NCBI GenBank assembly: GCA_014360205.1
Contig: JACIXZ010000008.1
Coordinates: 31,736 to 95,735, forward strand
Source of the DNA: Tissierellales bacterium
Lineage (GTDB): Bacteria; Bacillota; Clostridia; Tissierellales; Tissierellaceae
Direction of reading: 5' to 3'
Length of the DNA: 64,000 nucleotides
The notes below the pieces were generated by a model. It searched no databases, was not told where the DNA came from, and saw only the letters and a program-made list of their open reading frames with translations. Shown in pieces: positions 1 to 9,790 of this stretch. Made by a program: the position numbers and the translations under genes. How positions within the stretch are numbered: position 1 is the stretch's first letter; each line of letters opens with the position of its first letter.

Positions 1-869
1 TTGCCGTAGTTTCCAACAAAATTATCATATTTTTTAAATGCTGGATAATAGTTTGCTGGAAGCATTTCACTATGAGTGTATACATCTACTCCAGTGCCTT
101 GAGTCTGAATTAATAATTCCTCTAAATCTTTCAAATCATGGCCTGATACGAGTATAGCAGGATTGTTTCTTACGCCTATATTTACTTCTGTTATTTCAGG
201 ATTCCCATAGGTAGTTGTATTAGCTTGATCTAATAGAGCCATAGTCTTAACTCCATATTCTCCTGTTTCTAGAGTTAGTTTAACTAAATCATCTACTGTT
301 AAACTATCATCTGTTATCAGGCTTAATGCTCTTCTAATGAATTTAGGTATTTCTTTGTTTTCAAAACCTAAGTTGTGTGCATGTTCATAATATGCTGCCA
401 TGCCTTTAACTCCATAAGTCACTAGCTCTCTTAGAGATCTTATATCTTCATCTTTTGTGCTAAGTACACCCACTTCGTCTGAAGTTGCTTTGTATATTAT
501 GTCTTCATCAGTATTTACTCTAAATTTAGCATAATCTGATAAATTGCTTAAATCAACGCCTTTTTCCAAAAGTGCTCTCTCAATTTCTTCTCTTTTGATA
601 AGAGCTTCTCTAATCTTACTTAAAAATCTTTCTCGATCAAAGTTAGCATTTGTTATTGTCATAAACAATCCATCAACTATAAATCTATCCAGCCCTTCTA
701 TTTCTAACCCTACTTCATCTGCTTTAGTTGCTAGTTGAGAAATTCCCTTTAGTGCGTATATCATAAGGTCTTGAAGGTTTGCGACTTCACTAGTCTTTCC
801 ACAAACTCCTACCTTCGTACATCCAGTTCCCTTTGATGCTTCTTGACATTGAAAACAAAACATATCCAT
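1..869 (-). CDS. hcp: Hydroxylamine reductase / hybrid cluster protein (C-terminus beyond window)
   Basis: The reading frame opens at the ATG at 867-869 behind a strong GGAGGG Shine-Dalgarno and stays open to the window edge, giving about 289 of the usual roughly 540 residues. The N-terminus carries the family cysteine pattern C5, C8, C17, C23 (C-x2-C-x8-C-x5-C), which binds the proximal Fe-S cluster, followed by the helical Hcp domain. Residues of the hybrid cluster lie in the missing part. Hcp is a cytoplasmic enzyme linked to reduction of hydroxylamine and NO and to nitrosative stress. It is divergent from the transporter gene at 1022, and a perfect palindrome at 926-939 in the shared upstream region may be its operator. 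Confidence 0.93.
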   Translation of the reverse strand, partial: MDMFCFQCQEASKGTGCTKVGVCGKTSEVANLQDLMIYALKGISQLATKADEVGLEIEGLDRFIVDGLFMTITNANFDRERFLSKIREALIKREEIERALLEKGVDLSNLSDYAKFRVNTDEDIIYKATSDEVGVLSTKDEDIRSLRELVTYGVKGMAAYYEHAHNLGFENKEIPKFIRRALSLITDDSLTVDDLVKLTLETGEYGVKTMALLDQANTTTYGNPEITEVNIGVRNNPAILVSGHDLKDLEELLIQTQGTGVDVYTHSEMLPANYYPAFKKYDNFVGNYG

Positions 870-925
870 AATATCCCTCCTAATTCTTTATGTTTATATA
901 ATACTTCTTATAAATAAATAATTAC

Positions 926-939
926 GTAACAATTGTTAC
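926..939. promoter_or_regulatory. 14-bp perfect palindrome between hcp and the transporter gene
   Basis: GTAACAATTGTTAC is its own reverse complement. It lies 57 bp upstream of the hcp start and 83 bp upstream of the transporter start. A CRP/FNR-type regulator of hcp genes would fit a dyad of this kind, but no regulator gene is adjacent and the assignment is inference. Confidence 0.45.
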
Positions 940-1021
940 TAAACATAAATTTTACTTAAGTTTTATAAATTATTATGTTATAGTCATTATAATATTGGTA
1001 TATATTGATTGGGGTGAATAT

Positions 1022-2134
1022 ATGGAAAATAAAGAATATAATCTTTTATCAAAGAAAGAAAAAAACAAAAGGCAATTAGATATAACTAAGACTTTTCTCA
1101 AATTGGGTTTCTTAGCCTTTGGAGGACCAGCAGCCCATATTGCAATGCTTGAAGAAGAAGCTGTTACTAAAAAAAAGTGGCTTGATAGAGATAAATTTAT
1201 GGATTTCTTTGGCGCTACTAATTTAATTCCAGGTCCTAATTCAACTGAAATGGTAATTATGGTTGGATATGAACATGGTGGGGTATTGGGTCTTATAAAT
1301 GCAGGGGTTTCTTTTATACTCCCAGCTATGCTTATAGTGTTGTTATTTGCTTCTTTTTATGTGAATTATGGAACTTTGCCACAAGTTGGCGCAATATTAG
1401 ATGGGATAAAGCCCGTAATAATGGCAATCATATTAAATGCTCTTTATAGGCTGTTTAGAAGTGTCATCGATTCAAAAAAGAAAGTCATATTTGGTCTGAT
1501 TGCTGCATTGCTTTATTATTCAGGTTTTGCTGAAATTAGTCTAATTTTAACTACTGGGATTCTCATGATGTTATATGACAACAGAACAAGACTAAAGGAC
1601 AAGTTTTTTAGCATATCTTTGCCGATGATATTTTTTGTGTTTTTAAAAATCGGAGCTTTTTTATATGGAAGTGGATATGTATTGTTGGCTTTCTTAGAAT
1701 CAGAGTTTGTTGAAAAGAGAGCATTGCTGACTAATACACAATTGCTTGATGCTATCGCTGTTGGACAATTCACTCCAGGCCCAGTTTTTACTACTGCAAC
1801 TTTTATCGGATATTTATTGGGGAGTTTACCTGGAGCAATACTTGCAACAATAGGGATTTTCTTACCTGCTTTTGTGGTGGTTTATTTGATAAAACCACAT
1901 ATTCAAACACTTAGAAATTCAGTTTATTTTTCAAGTGCATTAGATGGTGTCAATATAGCTTCTTTAGTTATGATGGCTTTTGTTAGCATAAGTCTTGGTA
2001 TGGCATCTTTATTTAATCCTATTACCGTAACTATATTTTTATTAAGTCTTATCCTGATGATAAGATTTAAAGTAAATAGTGCTATATTGATAGTACTGGG
2101 TGGATTGACTAATTTTATAATATCAGTTTTATAA
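1022..2134 (+). CDS. chrA: Chromate-family (CHR) transporter, two-domain form
   Basis: A polytopic membrane protein of about 370 residues. The two halves are related. The first has FLKLGFLAFGGP and a PGPN motif; the second has FLKIGAFLYGSGY and a PGPV motif, as in long CHR proteins with tandem CHR domains. Family members are proton-coupled chromate/sulfate-type anion exporters, but the true substrate here is unknown. I place the start at 1022 because GGGGTG sits at good spacing before it; the upstream in-frame ATG at 995 has no ribosome site. A 14-bp perfect inverted repeat follows the stop. It is transcribed divergently from hcp. Confidence 0.88.
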   Translation: MENKEYNLLSKKEKNKRQLDITKTFLKLGFLAFGGPAAHIAMLEEEAVTKKKWLDRDKFMDFFGATNLIPGPNSTEMVIMVGYEHGGVLGLINAGVSFILPAMLIVLLFASFYVNYGTLPQVGAILDGIKPVIMAIILNALYRLFRSVIDSKKKVIFGLIAALLYYSGFAEISLILTTGILMMLYDNRTRLKDKFFSISLPMIFFVFLKIGAFLYGSGYVLLAFLESEFVEKRALLTNTQLLDAIAVGQFTPGPVFTTATFIGYLLGSLPGAILATIGIFLPAFVVVYLIKPHIQTLRNSVYFSSALDGVNIASLVMMAFVSISLGMASLFNPITVTIFLLSLILMIRFKVNSAILIVLGGLTNFIISVL

Positions 2135-2135
2135 C

Positions 2136-2164
2136 ACAAACCTCAGGTTAAACCTGAGGTTTGT
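2136..2164. terminator. Bidirectional terminator between convergent genes
   Basis: A perfect 14-bp inverted repeat (ACAAACCTCAGGTT and its complement) lies between the stop of the CHR transporter and the stop of the subtilase gene. It is AT-rich on both sides, so it can serve both strands. Confidence 0.75.
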
Positions 2165-2168
2165 ATAT

Positions 2169-5100
2169 TTAATGCTTATTTATTTTATATTCTCTTATCG
2201 TTCTATTCCCTGCATCATCCACTGCTTCAATAACTATATCGTTTTTTCCTTTGTTTAATTTTAGCTCATATTCTATCAAATACATGGCATTATCTAATTC
2301 ATCAAAATATGACCAATCTGGAGATATATTTGTTAGTATATTTTGATTTAAATAAACTTTCAAGCTTGGAAAATTATCACTTACCTTGGCTTTTATTGTA
2401 ATAGTATTAGCCTTTGTTTGACTAGGAATAGCTTCAATTAGTTCTATAGTAGGAGCAATGGTGTCTATAAATATCTTGTGAGCAAAGCTAATCATGTTTC
2501 CAGCTCCATCAGCGGCTTCTATGTTTATAGAGTGGAATCCATCTTCTAATAAAAGATCTATTTTGAAGTTCCATTGATTATTAAATTCATCCCATACTAA
2601 GTTGACAATTCTATCATTTATTTTTAAATATTCAATGTTAGATTCATCTTTTACATATCCTGATAGAGTTACTTTATTGCTGTTTAGAAGATCAAAAAAA
2701 GCTGGTGTTTGAACCATTACTGTTGGTATAGTTATGTCATTATCAACTGGCATTAAAGGTTCTTTGTATTTTTCTGCATCTGGTGTTTCTGGTGTCGCAG
2801 GCTCTTGTGGTCCTTTAGGATTTGTTTTATCTTTTTTTGGAGGATTTACTCCTTTAAATACTTTTTCTAATGATCTAAATTCATAGTTGTTTGCAAAATC
2901 AACCACAACAACTTCCGATTTCATGCTGTAAGAAACATCAGTTAGATCAAATACTCCATCTAAAGATCGACTAACTAGTTTGCCATTTGTATATAGCTCA
3001 TAGATATATATTTCGTTTCCACTATCATGAGCTTTTACATGCAATTCATTCATGTCTGCATCATATAATACATCTTCTATTACTGGTTTAGTGTTGTCCA
3101 GTTTCACTGGGAAAGTATAAACTTGCCAATCAGCATTTGGATAGTCCACTTTTGTTTTTATCTCATAATAGTATTGCCCATCTTTTGCTAATTTGTTATT
3201 TATTTTACCATCCCAGCTCCAGTCTCTATAGGATGTATAATATGGATAACGAGAATCAAAATAATTTTTTCGTAAATCGTTTTGTTTAGCTAATTGTCTA
3301 ACTACATTCATGCCTTCATCTAGAATATTTATTTCAAGTTCTTTCGCGTTTCTTAAAAAACTCACTACCGGAACTACCGAGTCGTATACTCCATCGTTAT
3401 TTGGCGAAAATGAAATAAAGTTCTCATCAACATTCCCTAAGGCATCAAAACCTAAGAAATAGTAGGTTCTGTTTGCTTCATCCAACCATGCTAAACCAGT
3501 GACTCCATAAAATTGATTTCCCTCTGCATCGTATATACTATCATCTAAGATTGGAGCTTTATCCCATTCTCCAAAAAATCCCAAATAAGGAATGCTTAAA
3601 CTTGGATTTTCATCTAACACATCATCTAATGTTATAAATCCTTCAATGAACGTTCCATTTGGGAATATATACTCTAGTGGAACATTGTAAAACCAATCTA
3701 CTGCATTTGTTAAATCAATGCTTACCAATACATCTGTGTATCCATTAGCGGGCACATTTATTGTCTGTTGACTAAATGTCAATGGAAATTCTCCTGACCA
3801 AAAACCATTTGGCCCTTGAGGCTCTATAGTATCTTCTATATAAACGCCTTGTGATTCTAAATAGTTATATTCAGTATCTGCTAAATCTGTCTGTACTGTT
3901 CCTTTAAGGCTATATGATAGTTGCCTATCACTTAAGTTTTGAACTCTTATGGTAAATTCAGTTAAATAATCAATTTCTCCTAATTCAACTTTACTTATTC
4001 CTGTTGTTGGATCAATTACTATAGCAGGTGTTATACTTGCACTCAATAAGTCCATGGTGCCTGCTCCCTGTCTTCTAGGAGAAGTATAATTAAATTCAGT
4101 CAAACCATAATAAGAGTTATATAATCCTTTGTCTCCTAGTGGTTTTGCTGTGCTCATAATCAAATTCTTAACTAGGTTTGCTCTTAATTCTCCTTCTAAT
4201 CCAAATTCTTTATCTACTCTCTGCAAAATTAAGCTACTACCTCCTGCTACATGAGGAGCTGCCATAGATGTTCCACTCATTGATTGATATTTGTTATTCT
4301 GTGCAGTAGAGTATATAGCTCCACCAGGTGCTGTAATCTCAGGTTTAAATCCTAAATTAGGAGTTGTCCCCCAAGATGTAAAATCTGACATTTTACCAGC
4401 ATTTGGATTTAATGAAATCACTGTCTTATTATTAAATTCAACAAATTTTTCATCTAAAGATAGAAGTTTAAGCCCCCCACTGTTTCCTATAAACATGGCA
4501 GGTATCATTAAATTGTCTGGAGTAGCCATATTTACAAGAGCTTCTCCTCCGGATTGATGATTATAGACTATTATACCAATAGCTCCTGCATTTTGTGCAT
4601 TGGTTATCTTATCAACAAAATTTGGTGTTAGACCTCCTCTAACTACAAGAGCGATCTTGCCTTCGACATTGGCCATTTCACTTGGATGACCTGATCCAGC
4701 ATCTACATATTCTACAGGTCCATCATAGAAATCAATAGGATCGAATCTGCCTGCTATTGCCATAGGAATGTATTTTTCTAGTCCATTTTCTCTATACATC
4801 AAAGTTCTAGACATCTGATGAGTGTTTTCTATGGAAGCTACTTGAAGTGAATCATATGCCAATCCAGGAGAGCCAACAACACCTATGTCTGGATTTGATG
4901 TGTATGGATTATCCCATCCGTTTCCAAATCTAGCAGAATTTCCGGCAGATACAGCACAGATTACTCCATTTTCTACAGCATTTTTTATTGCAACTTGCTC
5001 TAAATCTTCTTCATCAACAAATGAAGCTGTCGAGCCTAAACTCATGTTTATTACATCTGCTCCAAGAGCTACTGAATCATCTATAGCCTTTACAATTATA

Positions 5101-5996
5101 TCCCCATAAGTGGTAGAAAGTGATGGATTGTTACCAAACACTTTCATAGCTAGTATTTGAGCTTCTTTTGCTACTCCTTGTACCCCTCCGTCTTCTTCAT
5201 TGCCATTTGCAGCAGCTATCCCTGCTACATGCATGCCATGTTCTGATGCATCTGGTCCTAAATCGAGGATTTCTTGGTTTTTATCCATGTAATTGTATCC
5301 ATAAGGAACTTTTATTGTCCTAAATGTCCCTGGAAAACCAGTTAAATCAACTGCAGACTGGATTTTAGCCTTGTCAGGATTTGTCAATACCATGTCTTTA
5401 TGACTAGGGTCAACTCCAGTGTCAATGATTGCAATTACTGTTCCTTCTCCATTATAATCTAAATTCTCCCAAACTTCTCTTGCATTTATAATGTCTTTGC
5501 TTGTAACAAGTTCTGGCTTTGGTCTTTCATATTCGTTTACTAGACTCACATTTTTGACATTTTCTAATTGATTTATTTTCTTAGCATCTCCAAAAGTTGT
5601 TTCGATACTAAACCCATTTACAACATTTGTAAAACTTTCTAATTCTTTAAATTTTATTCCTTTTGCCTTCATCAATTCTTTAAGTGCTTTCTGCTCTGCT
5701 TTGATCTCATCTTTGAGCTGTTTTTTTAGGTTGCTATCAAGTTTCGCAAAATCCTTTTTGTTTAAAGTTGCAACCTTAATTATAGGATCACTTTCTAGCT
5801 CAACTGCTACTCTAACTAAATCTGTGTCCTTTAATTCTTCTTCGTTAAATTGTGTCAATGATTTTGTAGGTGTAACATTTTTCTCTGCCTGATATCTTAA
5901 GTTCTGTAATTCTGTCAAAGATGGTGCTGCTGATGTGAAATTAACACTTGTGAGTAAAAAAATTATGGCTACTGCTAATGATATAAATTTTTTCAT
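2169..5996 (-). CDS. Large secreted S8 (subtilisin/lactocepin-type) serine protease
   Basis: A 1275-residue exported protease. Residues 1 to about 23 are a signal peptide. About 55-160 look like an I9-type propeptide. The catalytic domain has D192 (IDTGVD), H253 (HGMHVAG) and S577 (SGTSMAAPH). A PA-domain insert lies between H and S at roughly 410-530. Behind the protease domain come Fn3-like segments, a Pro-rich linker near 1085, and two C-terminal Ig-like repeats ending in GAGN/DAGN turns. No LPXTG sorting signal is visible, so the protein is either released or held by other means. It is probably used for extracellular protein digestion feeding amino-acid fermentation. Its ribosome site is inside a terminator-like hairpin (6003-6028). 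Confidence 0.93.
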   Translation of the reverse strand: MKKFISLAVAIIFLLTSVNFTSAAPSLTELQNLRYQAEKNVTPTKSLTQFNEEELKDTDLVRVAVELESDPIIKVATLNKKDFAKLDSNLKKQLKDEIKAEQKALKELMKAKGIKFKELESFTNVVNGFSIETTFGDAKKINQLENVKNVSLVNEYERPKPELVTSKDIINAREVWENLDYNGEGTVIAIIDTGVDPSHKDMVLTNPDKAKIQSAVDLTGFPGTFRTIKVPYGYNYMDKNQEILDLGPDASEHGMHVAGIAAANGNEEDGGVQGVAKEAQILAMKVFGNNPSLSTTYGDIIVKAIDDSVALGADVINMSLGSTASFVDEEDLEQVAIKNAVENGVICAVSAGNSARFGNGWDNPYTSNPDIGVVGSPGLAYDSLQVASIENTHQMSRTLMYRENGLEKYIPMAIAGRFDPIDFYDGPVEYVDAGSGHPSEMANVEGKIALVVRGGLTPNFVDKITNAQNAGAIGIIVYNHQSGGEALVNMATPDNLMIPAMFIGNSGGLKLLSLDEKFVEFNNKTVISLNPNAGKMSDFTSWGTTPNLGFKPEITAPGGAIYSTAQNNKYQSMSGTSMAAPHVAGGSSLILQRVDKEFGLEGELRANLVKNLIMSTAKPLGDKGLYNSYYGLTEFNYTSPRRQGAGTMDLLSASITPAIVIDPTTGISKVELGEIDYLTEFTIRVQNLSDRQLSYSLKGTVQTDLADTEYNYLESQGVYIEDTIEPQGPNGFWSGEFPLTFSQQTINVPANGYTDVLVSIDLTNAVDWFYNVPLEYIFPNGTFIEGFITLDDVLDENPSLSIPYLGFFGEWDKAPILDDSIYDAEGNQFYGVTGLAWLDEANRTYYFLGFDALGNVDENFISFSPNNDGVYDSVVPVVSFLRNAKELEINILDEGMNVVRQLAKQNDLRKNYFDSRYPYYTSYRDWSWDGKINNKLAKDGQYYYEIKTKVDYPNADWQVYTFPVKLDNTKPVIEDVLYDADMNELHVKAHDSGNEIYIYELYTNGKLVSRSLDGVFDLTDVSYSMKSEVVVVDFANNYEFRSLEKVFKGVNPPKKDKTNPKGPQEPATPETPDAEKYKEPLMPVDNDITIPTVMVQTPAFFDLLNSNKVTLSGYVKDESNIEYLKINDRIVNLVWDEFNNQWNFKIDLLLEDGFHSINIEAADGAGNMISFAHKIFIDTIAPTIELIEAIPSQTKANTITIKAKVSDNFPSLKVYLNQNILTNISPDWSYFDELDNAMYLIEYELKLNKGKNDIVIEAVDDAGNRTIREYKINKH

Positions 5997-6002
5997 ATGA
6001 AA

Positions 6003-6028
6003 AAAATCCCTCCTTTTCGAGGGATTTT
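6003..6028 (-). promoter_or_regulatory. Hairpin that contains the subtilase Shine-Dalgarno
   Basis: On the minus strand a 10-bp perfect stem (AAAATCCCTC / GAGGGATTTT, 6-nt loop) is followed directly by a T-run and then by the subtilase ATG at 5996. The 3' arm contains the GGAGGG ribosome site. It can act as an attenuator, as a translation block, or as both. Confidence 0.6.
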
Positions 6029-6070
6029 ACCCTTTATATTGGTTTTCAAACATTTAATTTTATTAAATTA

Positions 6071-6094
6071 AAACGCTTAATTATCTCAGCGTTT
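6071..6094 (-). terminator. Terminator of the ABC exporter operon
   Basis: AAACGCT and AGCGTTT form a 7-bp stem overlapping the stop codon of the downstream ABC gene, followed by a T-rich stretch on the minus strand. Confidence 0.55.
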
Positions 6095-7949
6095 AAGCGG
6101 CAAATTGACTGTTGTAAAGGTCAGCATAGAACCCATTTAGTTTCATTAATTCATCATGACTCCCTTGCTCAATTATTTGCCCATTATTCATTACTAGTAT
6201 GATATCTGCGTTTCTTATCGTTGAAAGTCTATGTGCTATGACAAAGCTAGTTCTTCCTTTCATTAGCATATCCATTCCCTTTTGAATTAGAATTTCCGTT
6301 CTAGTATCTACACTTGATGTAGCTTCGTCTAGTATAAGTATAGTTGGATTTGCTAATATGGCTCTGGCTATAGTTAAAAGCTGTTTTTGACCTTGGGAAA
6401 TATTTGAGGCTTCCTCATTTAATTCAGTGTCATATCCTTTTGGCAAAGTCCTTATAAAGTGGTCTGCCTGAGCTAGTTTTGCAGCGTGTATTATTTCATC
6501 ATCCGTTGCATTTTCTTTCCCATAAGCAATATTTTCTTTTATTGTTCCATTAAATAGCCATGTATCTTGAAGCACCATGCCAAAGAGCTTTCTTACATCC
6601 TCTCTTTTCATATCTTTGGTGTTTACTCCATCAATTAATATTTCTCCATCATCTATCTCATAAAATCTCATCAAAAGATTGACTATAGTTGTCTTACCAG
6701 CTCCCGTTGGCCCAACTATAGCTACTGTTTCACCAGGTTTGACATGGATGTTCATATTTTTAATAAGGGGTTTCTCTTTTGAATAGCCAAATGAAACATT
6801 CCTAAACTCAACTTCTCCTTTAGGTTCTTTTAGCTTCAATATTTTGTTTTCTTCGTTTTCTTCTTCCTCTTCATCTAGCAATTCAAATACCCTCTCTGCT
6901 GATGCAACTGTTGCTTGTAAAACATTAATTATTTCAGCAGTTTGAACAATAGGTTGGGTAAATTGTCTTGTATACTGCATGAAAGCTTGTATTGAACCAA
7001 TTGTGATATTCCCCCTTAAGACGAATATCCCTCCTACTACAGCTACGAACACATATCCTATATTATTTACAAATGCCATAAGTGGCATAATTATTCCTGA
7101 AATAAACTGAGCTTTCCAAGCATGAGTGTAAAGTCTTTCATTTATTTCATTGAACTCATCTATAAACTGTTTTTCTCTGCCATAAGCTTTTACTGTTACA
7201 TGCCCAGTGTAGCTTTCTTCCACATGCCCATTTAATTCTCCTAAAGCATTAGCCTGCTTTGAAAAATATACTTGAGATCTTTTTGCAATGCTTCTTGTTA
7301 TTATTATGCTTAAAGGTATAGTTACAAAAGTTATCAATGTCAGCACAGGGCTTATTATTAACATCATCACTAAAATTCCAATAAATGTTAATGCAGATGT
7401 TATTAATTGTGTTATAGACTGTTGCATAGTTGAGATTATAGTGTCAATGTCATTTGTAACTCTGCTTAATATCTCACCTACTGTCTTTGAGTCAAAATAC
7501 TTTAATGGTAGTTTGTGGATTTTTTCATTTGCTTGTTTTCTCAAATCATAACCTAATTTTTGAGATACTCCTGCCATCAAAAATTGTTGCAGATAGCTAA
7601 ATGATGCAGCCACTAAATATATTCCAATTAGCATAAATATCGTGTTTCTTATGAAAACAAAGTCTATTGGTAAACCAGCCCTAACTGAATTGTATAAAGA
7701 AGTAGTGATTCTACCCATTATGATAGGACTTAAAACCGTGAATATTGTAGCTCCTATCGCCATAAGTACTACTATTATCATTCTAATTCTATATGGTTTT
7801 AGATATCCTGCTAATCTTTTTATACTTCCCGAAAAATCTTTTGGTTTTTCTAATGCTGCAAATCTGGCTCCTTGCCCTTGTCCTCTTTGATTATTATTTA
7901 CCCTTCTAGCTCTTCTCTTTCTTTCTATATCTTTATTTTCTTCACTCAT
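6093..7949 (-). CDS. Heterodimeric ABC exporter, subunit with catalytic ATP site (618 aa)
   Basis: A half-transporter with an N-terminal basic cytoplasmic leader (about 50 residues), a six-helix exporter domain (about 50-370) and a C-terminal nucleotide-binding domain. It has Walker A GPTGAGKTT at about 413-421, Walker B ILILDEATS with the catalytic Glu, and H-loop IAHRLST. Its signature is ISQGQ instead of LSGGQ. That combination is typical of the partner that carries the active Walker B but lends a degenerate signature to the other site. It overlaps the preceding gene by 8 bp, so the two are translationally coupled. It resembles BmrCD/LmrCD/TM287-288 multidrug exporters; the substrate is unknown. 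Confidence 0.9.
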   Translation of the reverse strand: MSEENKDIERKRRARRVNNNQRGQGQGARFAALEKPKDFSGSIKRLAGYLKPYRIRMIIVVLMAIGATIFTVLSPIIMGRITTSLYNSVRAGLPIDFVFIRNTIFMLIGIYLVAASFSYLQQFLMAGVSQKLGYDLRKQANEKIHKLPLKYFDSKTVGEILSRVTNDIDTIISTMQQSITQLITSALTFIGILVMMLIISPVLTLITFVTIPLSIIITRSIAKRSQVYFSKQANALGELNGHVEESYTGHVTVKAYGREKQFIDEFNEINERLYTHAWKAQFISGIIMPLMAFVNNIGYVFVAVVGGIFVLRGNITIGSIQAFMQYTRQFTQPIVQTAEIINVLQATVASAERVFELLDEEEEENEENKILKLKEPKGEVEFRNVSFGYSKEKPLIKNMNIHVKPGETVAIVGPTGAGKTTIVNLLMRFYEIDDGEILIDGVNTKDMKREDVRKLFGMVLQDTWLFNGTIKENIAYGKENATDDEIIHAAKLAQADHFIRTLPKGYDTELNEEASNISQGQKQLLTIARAILANPTILILDEATSSVDTRTEILIQKGMDMLMKGRTSFVIAHRLSTIRNADIILVMNNGQIIEQGSHDELMKLNGFYADLYNSQFAA

Positions 7950-9675
7950 TATTTAGAGCCTCCTCACCAATTTGAGATTGAGCTATTTCTCTGTATATTT
8001 CACAGCTTTTCAATAGTTCTTTATGGTTTCCTACTCCAACTATTTCTCCATCATCTAATACTATTATAGTTTCAGCATCCATAATAGTTGAAATTCTTTG
8101 TGCAACTATTAAAACCCCTGATTGTTTTGTTACTTTTTTTAATTCTTCTCTTAATATTCTGTCCGTTTTAAAGTCAAGTGCAGAAAAGCTATCGTCAAAA
8201 AGATAAAAATCAGGTTTTCTAACTATTGCTCTAGCAATAGAAAGCCTTTGTTTTTGACCTCCCGAAAGGTTTTTGCCTCCTTGAGAAATAATATAATCAA
8301 GTCCCTCTTCATTTTTAAACACAAAATCATATGCCTGTGCAATTTTTAGAGCTTCTATTATTTCTTCATCGGTTGCATCTTCCTTGCCCATTTTTATATT
8401 ATCCCTGATAGTTCCTGTAAATAGAACTGTCTTTTGTGGAATCAAGGAGAAATGCTTTCTTAATTCCTCTTGAGTAATATCTTTTATGTTCTTCCCATTT
8501 AAGAGTATTTCTCCACTGGTTGGATCAAAAAATCGCATGATTAAATTCAAAATGGTAGACTTTCCGCTGCCAGTACCTCCAATGATTGCAGTAGTTTCGC
8601 CTTTTTTTACTTTAAAGCTTATGTCTTTAACAGCTGGAGTTTCCGAATCAAAATAGTTAAATGTGACTTCCTTTAATTCTAGAATGTCTCCTTCTTTATT
8701 TTCTGGTAATTTATCTCTTCCATCAATTATTTCTGAATCCAAATCCAATACTTCATTGATTCTAGCAGCTGAAGCACTTGCCCTTGGAAACATTATAAAT
8801 ACTACGGATACCATAATTAATGAAAACATAATTTGCATTACATATTGAATAAATGCCATCAATTGCCCTACTTCCATGCTGTTTATGCTTATCAATTTAC
8901 TTCCAAACCAAATGACAGCAACATTTGTAAAGTTTAACAATATCATTATCAATGGCATAACGAGTGTCATGATTTTCATAACTCTTAAGAATGTATCTGT
9001 TAAGTCTCTGTTTGCCACTTCAAATCTTTTCTTCTCAAAATCAACTTTATTGAATGCCCTTATTACTCTTATCCCTGAAAGCTCTTCCCTCATGACTTTA
9101 TTTATCTTGTCTATTTTCTCCTGAATCATTTTAAAATAAGGGAAAGCTACTCTTCCTATAACTGCAATTACTATTAATAATAAAGGTCCTGATATTAGAA
9201 GAATTCTGGATAGTGTAGAGTTAGTTGAATATGCCATAACAAAACCCCCTATTAGCATTAGAGGGGCTCTTACCATCATTCTCATTGACATAATTGCTAC
9301 TTGTTGAATTTGGTTGATATCATTAGTAGTTCTAGTAATTAATGAGGACGTTCCTATTTTCTCCATTTCATTAAGAGAATAGCCTTCTACTTTTGTAAAA
9401 ACCATTCTTCTTAAGTCCCTACCAAATCCTGTAGCTGCCTTAGAAGAAAGATATGCCGATACTATCATCGAAGATGTTCCTAATATGGCAAACATAATCA
9501 TGCGTAAGCCTGTATTAATTATGTAGTCTACATCTCCATTTACGACTCCATTATCGACTATGTTTCCCATAAGCCTTGGTAAAAATAATTCACAAAGAAC
9601 TCCTATCATAGTAAATGTTAGTATCCCAAGAATATTTTTCCAATAAGGCTTTAAATTTTTAAAAATTTTTATCAT
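7942..9675 (-). CDS. Heterodimeric ABC exporter, subunit with degenerate ATP site (577 aa)
   Basis: First gene of the two-gene exporter operon, with an AAGGAG site before the ATG. The membrane domain spans about 15-300. In the nucleotide-binding domain, Walker A is GGTGSGKST (near residue 366) and the signature is a consensus LSGGQKQR. Walker B reads FYLFDDS, with Asp where the catalytic Glu belongs, and the H-loop His is Gln (VAQRIST). Together with the ISQGQ signature of its partner this makes one dead and one live composite ATP site, the known architecture of heterodimeric exporters. The promoter region is shared with the divergent XRE regulator at 9791. Confidence 0.9.
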   Translation of the reverse strand: MIKIFKNLKPYWKNILGILTFTMIGVLCELFLPRLMGNIVDNGVVNGDVDYIINTGLRMIMFAILGTSSMIVSAYLSSKAATGFGRDLRRMVFTKVEGYSLNEMEKIGTSSLITRTTNDINQIQQVAIMSMRMMVRAPLMLIGGFVMAYSTNSTLSRILLISGPLLLIVIAVIGRVAFPYFKMIQEKIDKINKVMREELSGIRVIRAFNKVDFEKKRFEVANRDLTDTFLRVMKIMTLVMPLIMILLNFTNVAVIWFGSKLISINSMEVGQLMAFIQYVMQIMFSLIMVSVVFIMFPRASASAARINEVLDLDSEIIDGRDKLPENKEGDILELKEVTFNYFDSETPAVKDISFKVKKGETTAIIGGTGSGKSTILNLIMRFFDPTSGEILLNGKNIKDITQEELRKHFSLIPQKTVLFTGTIRDNIKMGKEDATDEEIIEALKIAQAYDFVFKNEEGLDYIISQGGKNLSGGQKQRLSIARAIVRKPDFYLFDDSFSALDFKTDRILREELKKVTKQSGVLIVAQRISTIMDAETIIVLDDGEIVGVGNHKELLKSCEIYREIAQSQIGEEALNNE

Positions 9676-9707
9676 TCAAATGCGCTCTCCTTATTTAACA
9701 AGTCTGT

Positions 9708-9736
9708 TTGTTTATTCTATCATTTTAGGGTATAAT
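9708..9736 (+). promoter_or_regulatory. SigA promoter of the XRE-DUF1576 operon
   Basis: TTGTTT (9708-9713), a 17-nt spacer, and a consensus TATAAT (9731-9736) lie upstream of the regulator start at 9791. Confidence 0.65.
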
Positions 9737-9790
9737 ATAAAAGTGATTATAGCAAATATTTTTTTGTTTTTCAAGGTGAGGGGGTTTAAC

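Noticed and set aside
995..1021. An upstream start for the CHR transporter
   Set aside because: The ATG at 995 lacks a ribosome site, while 1022 has GGGGTG at proper distance.
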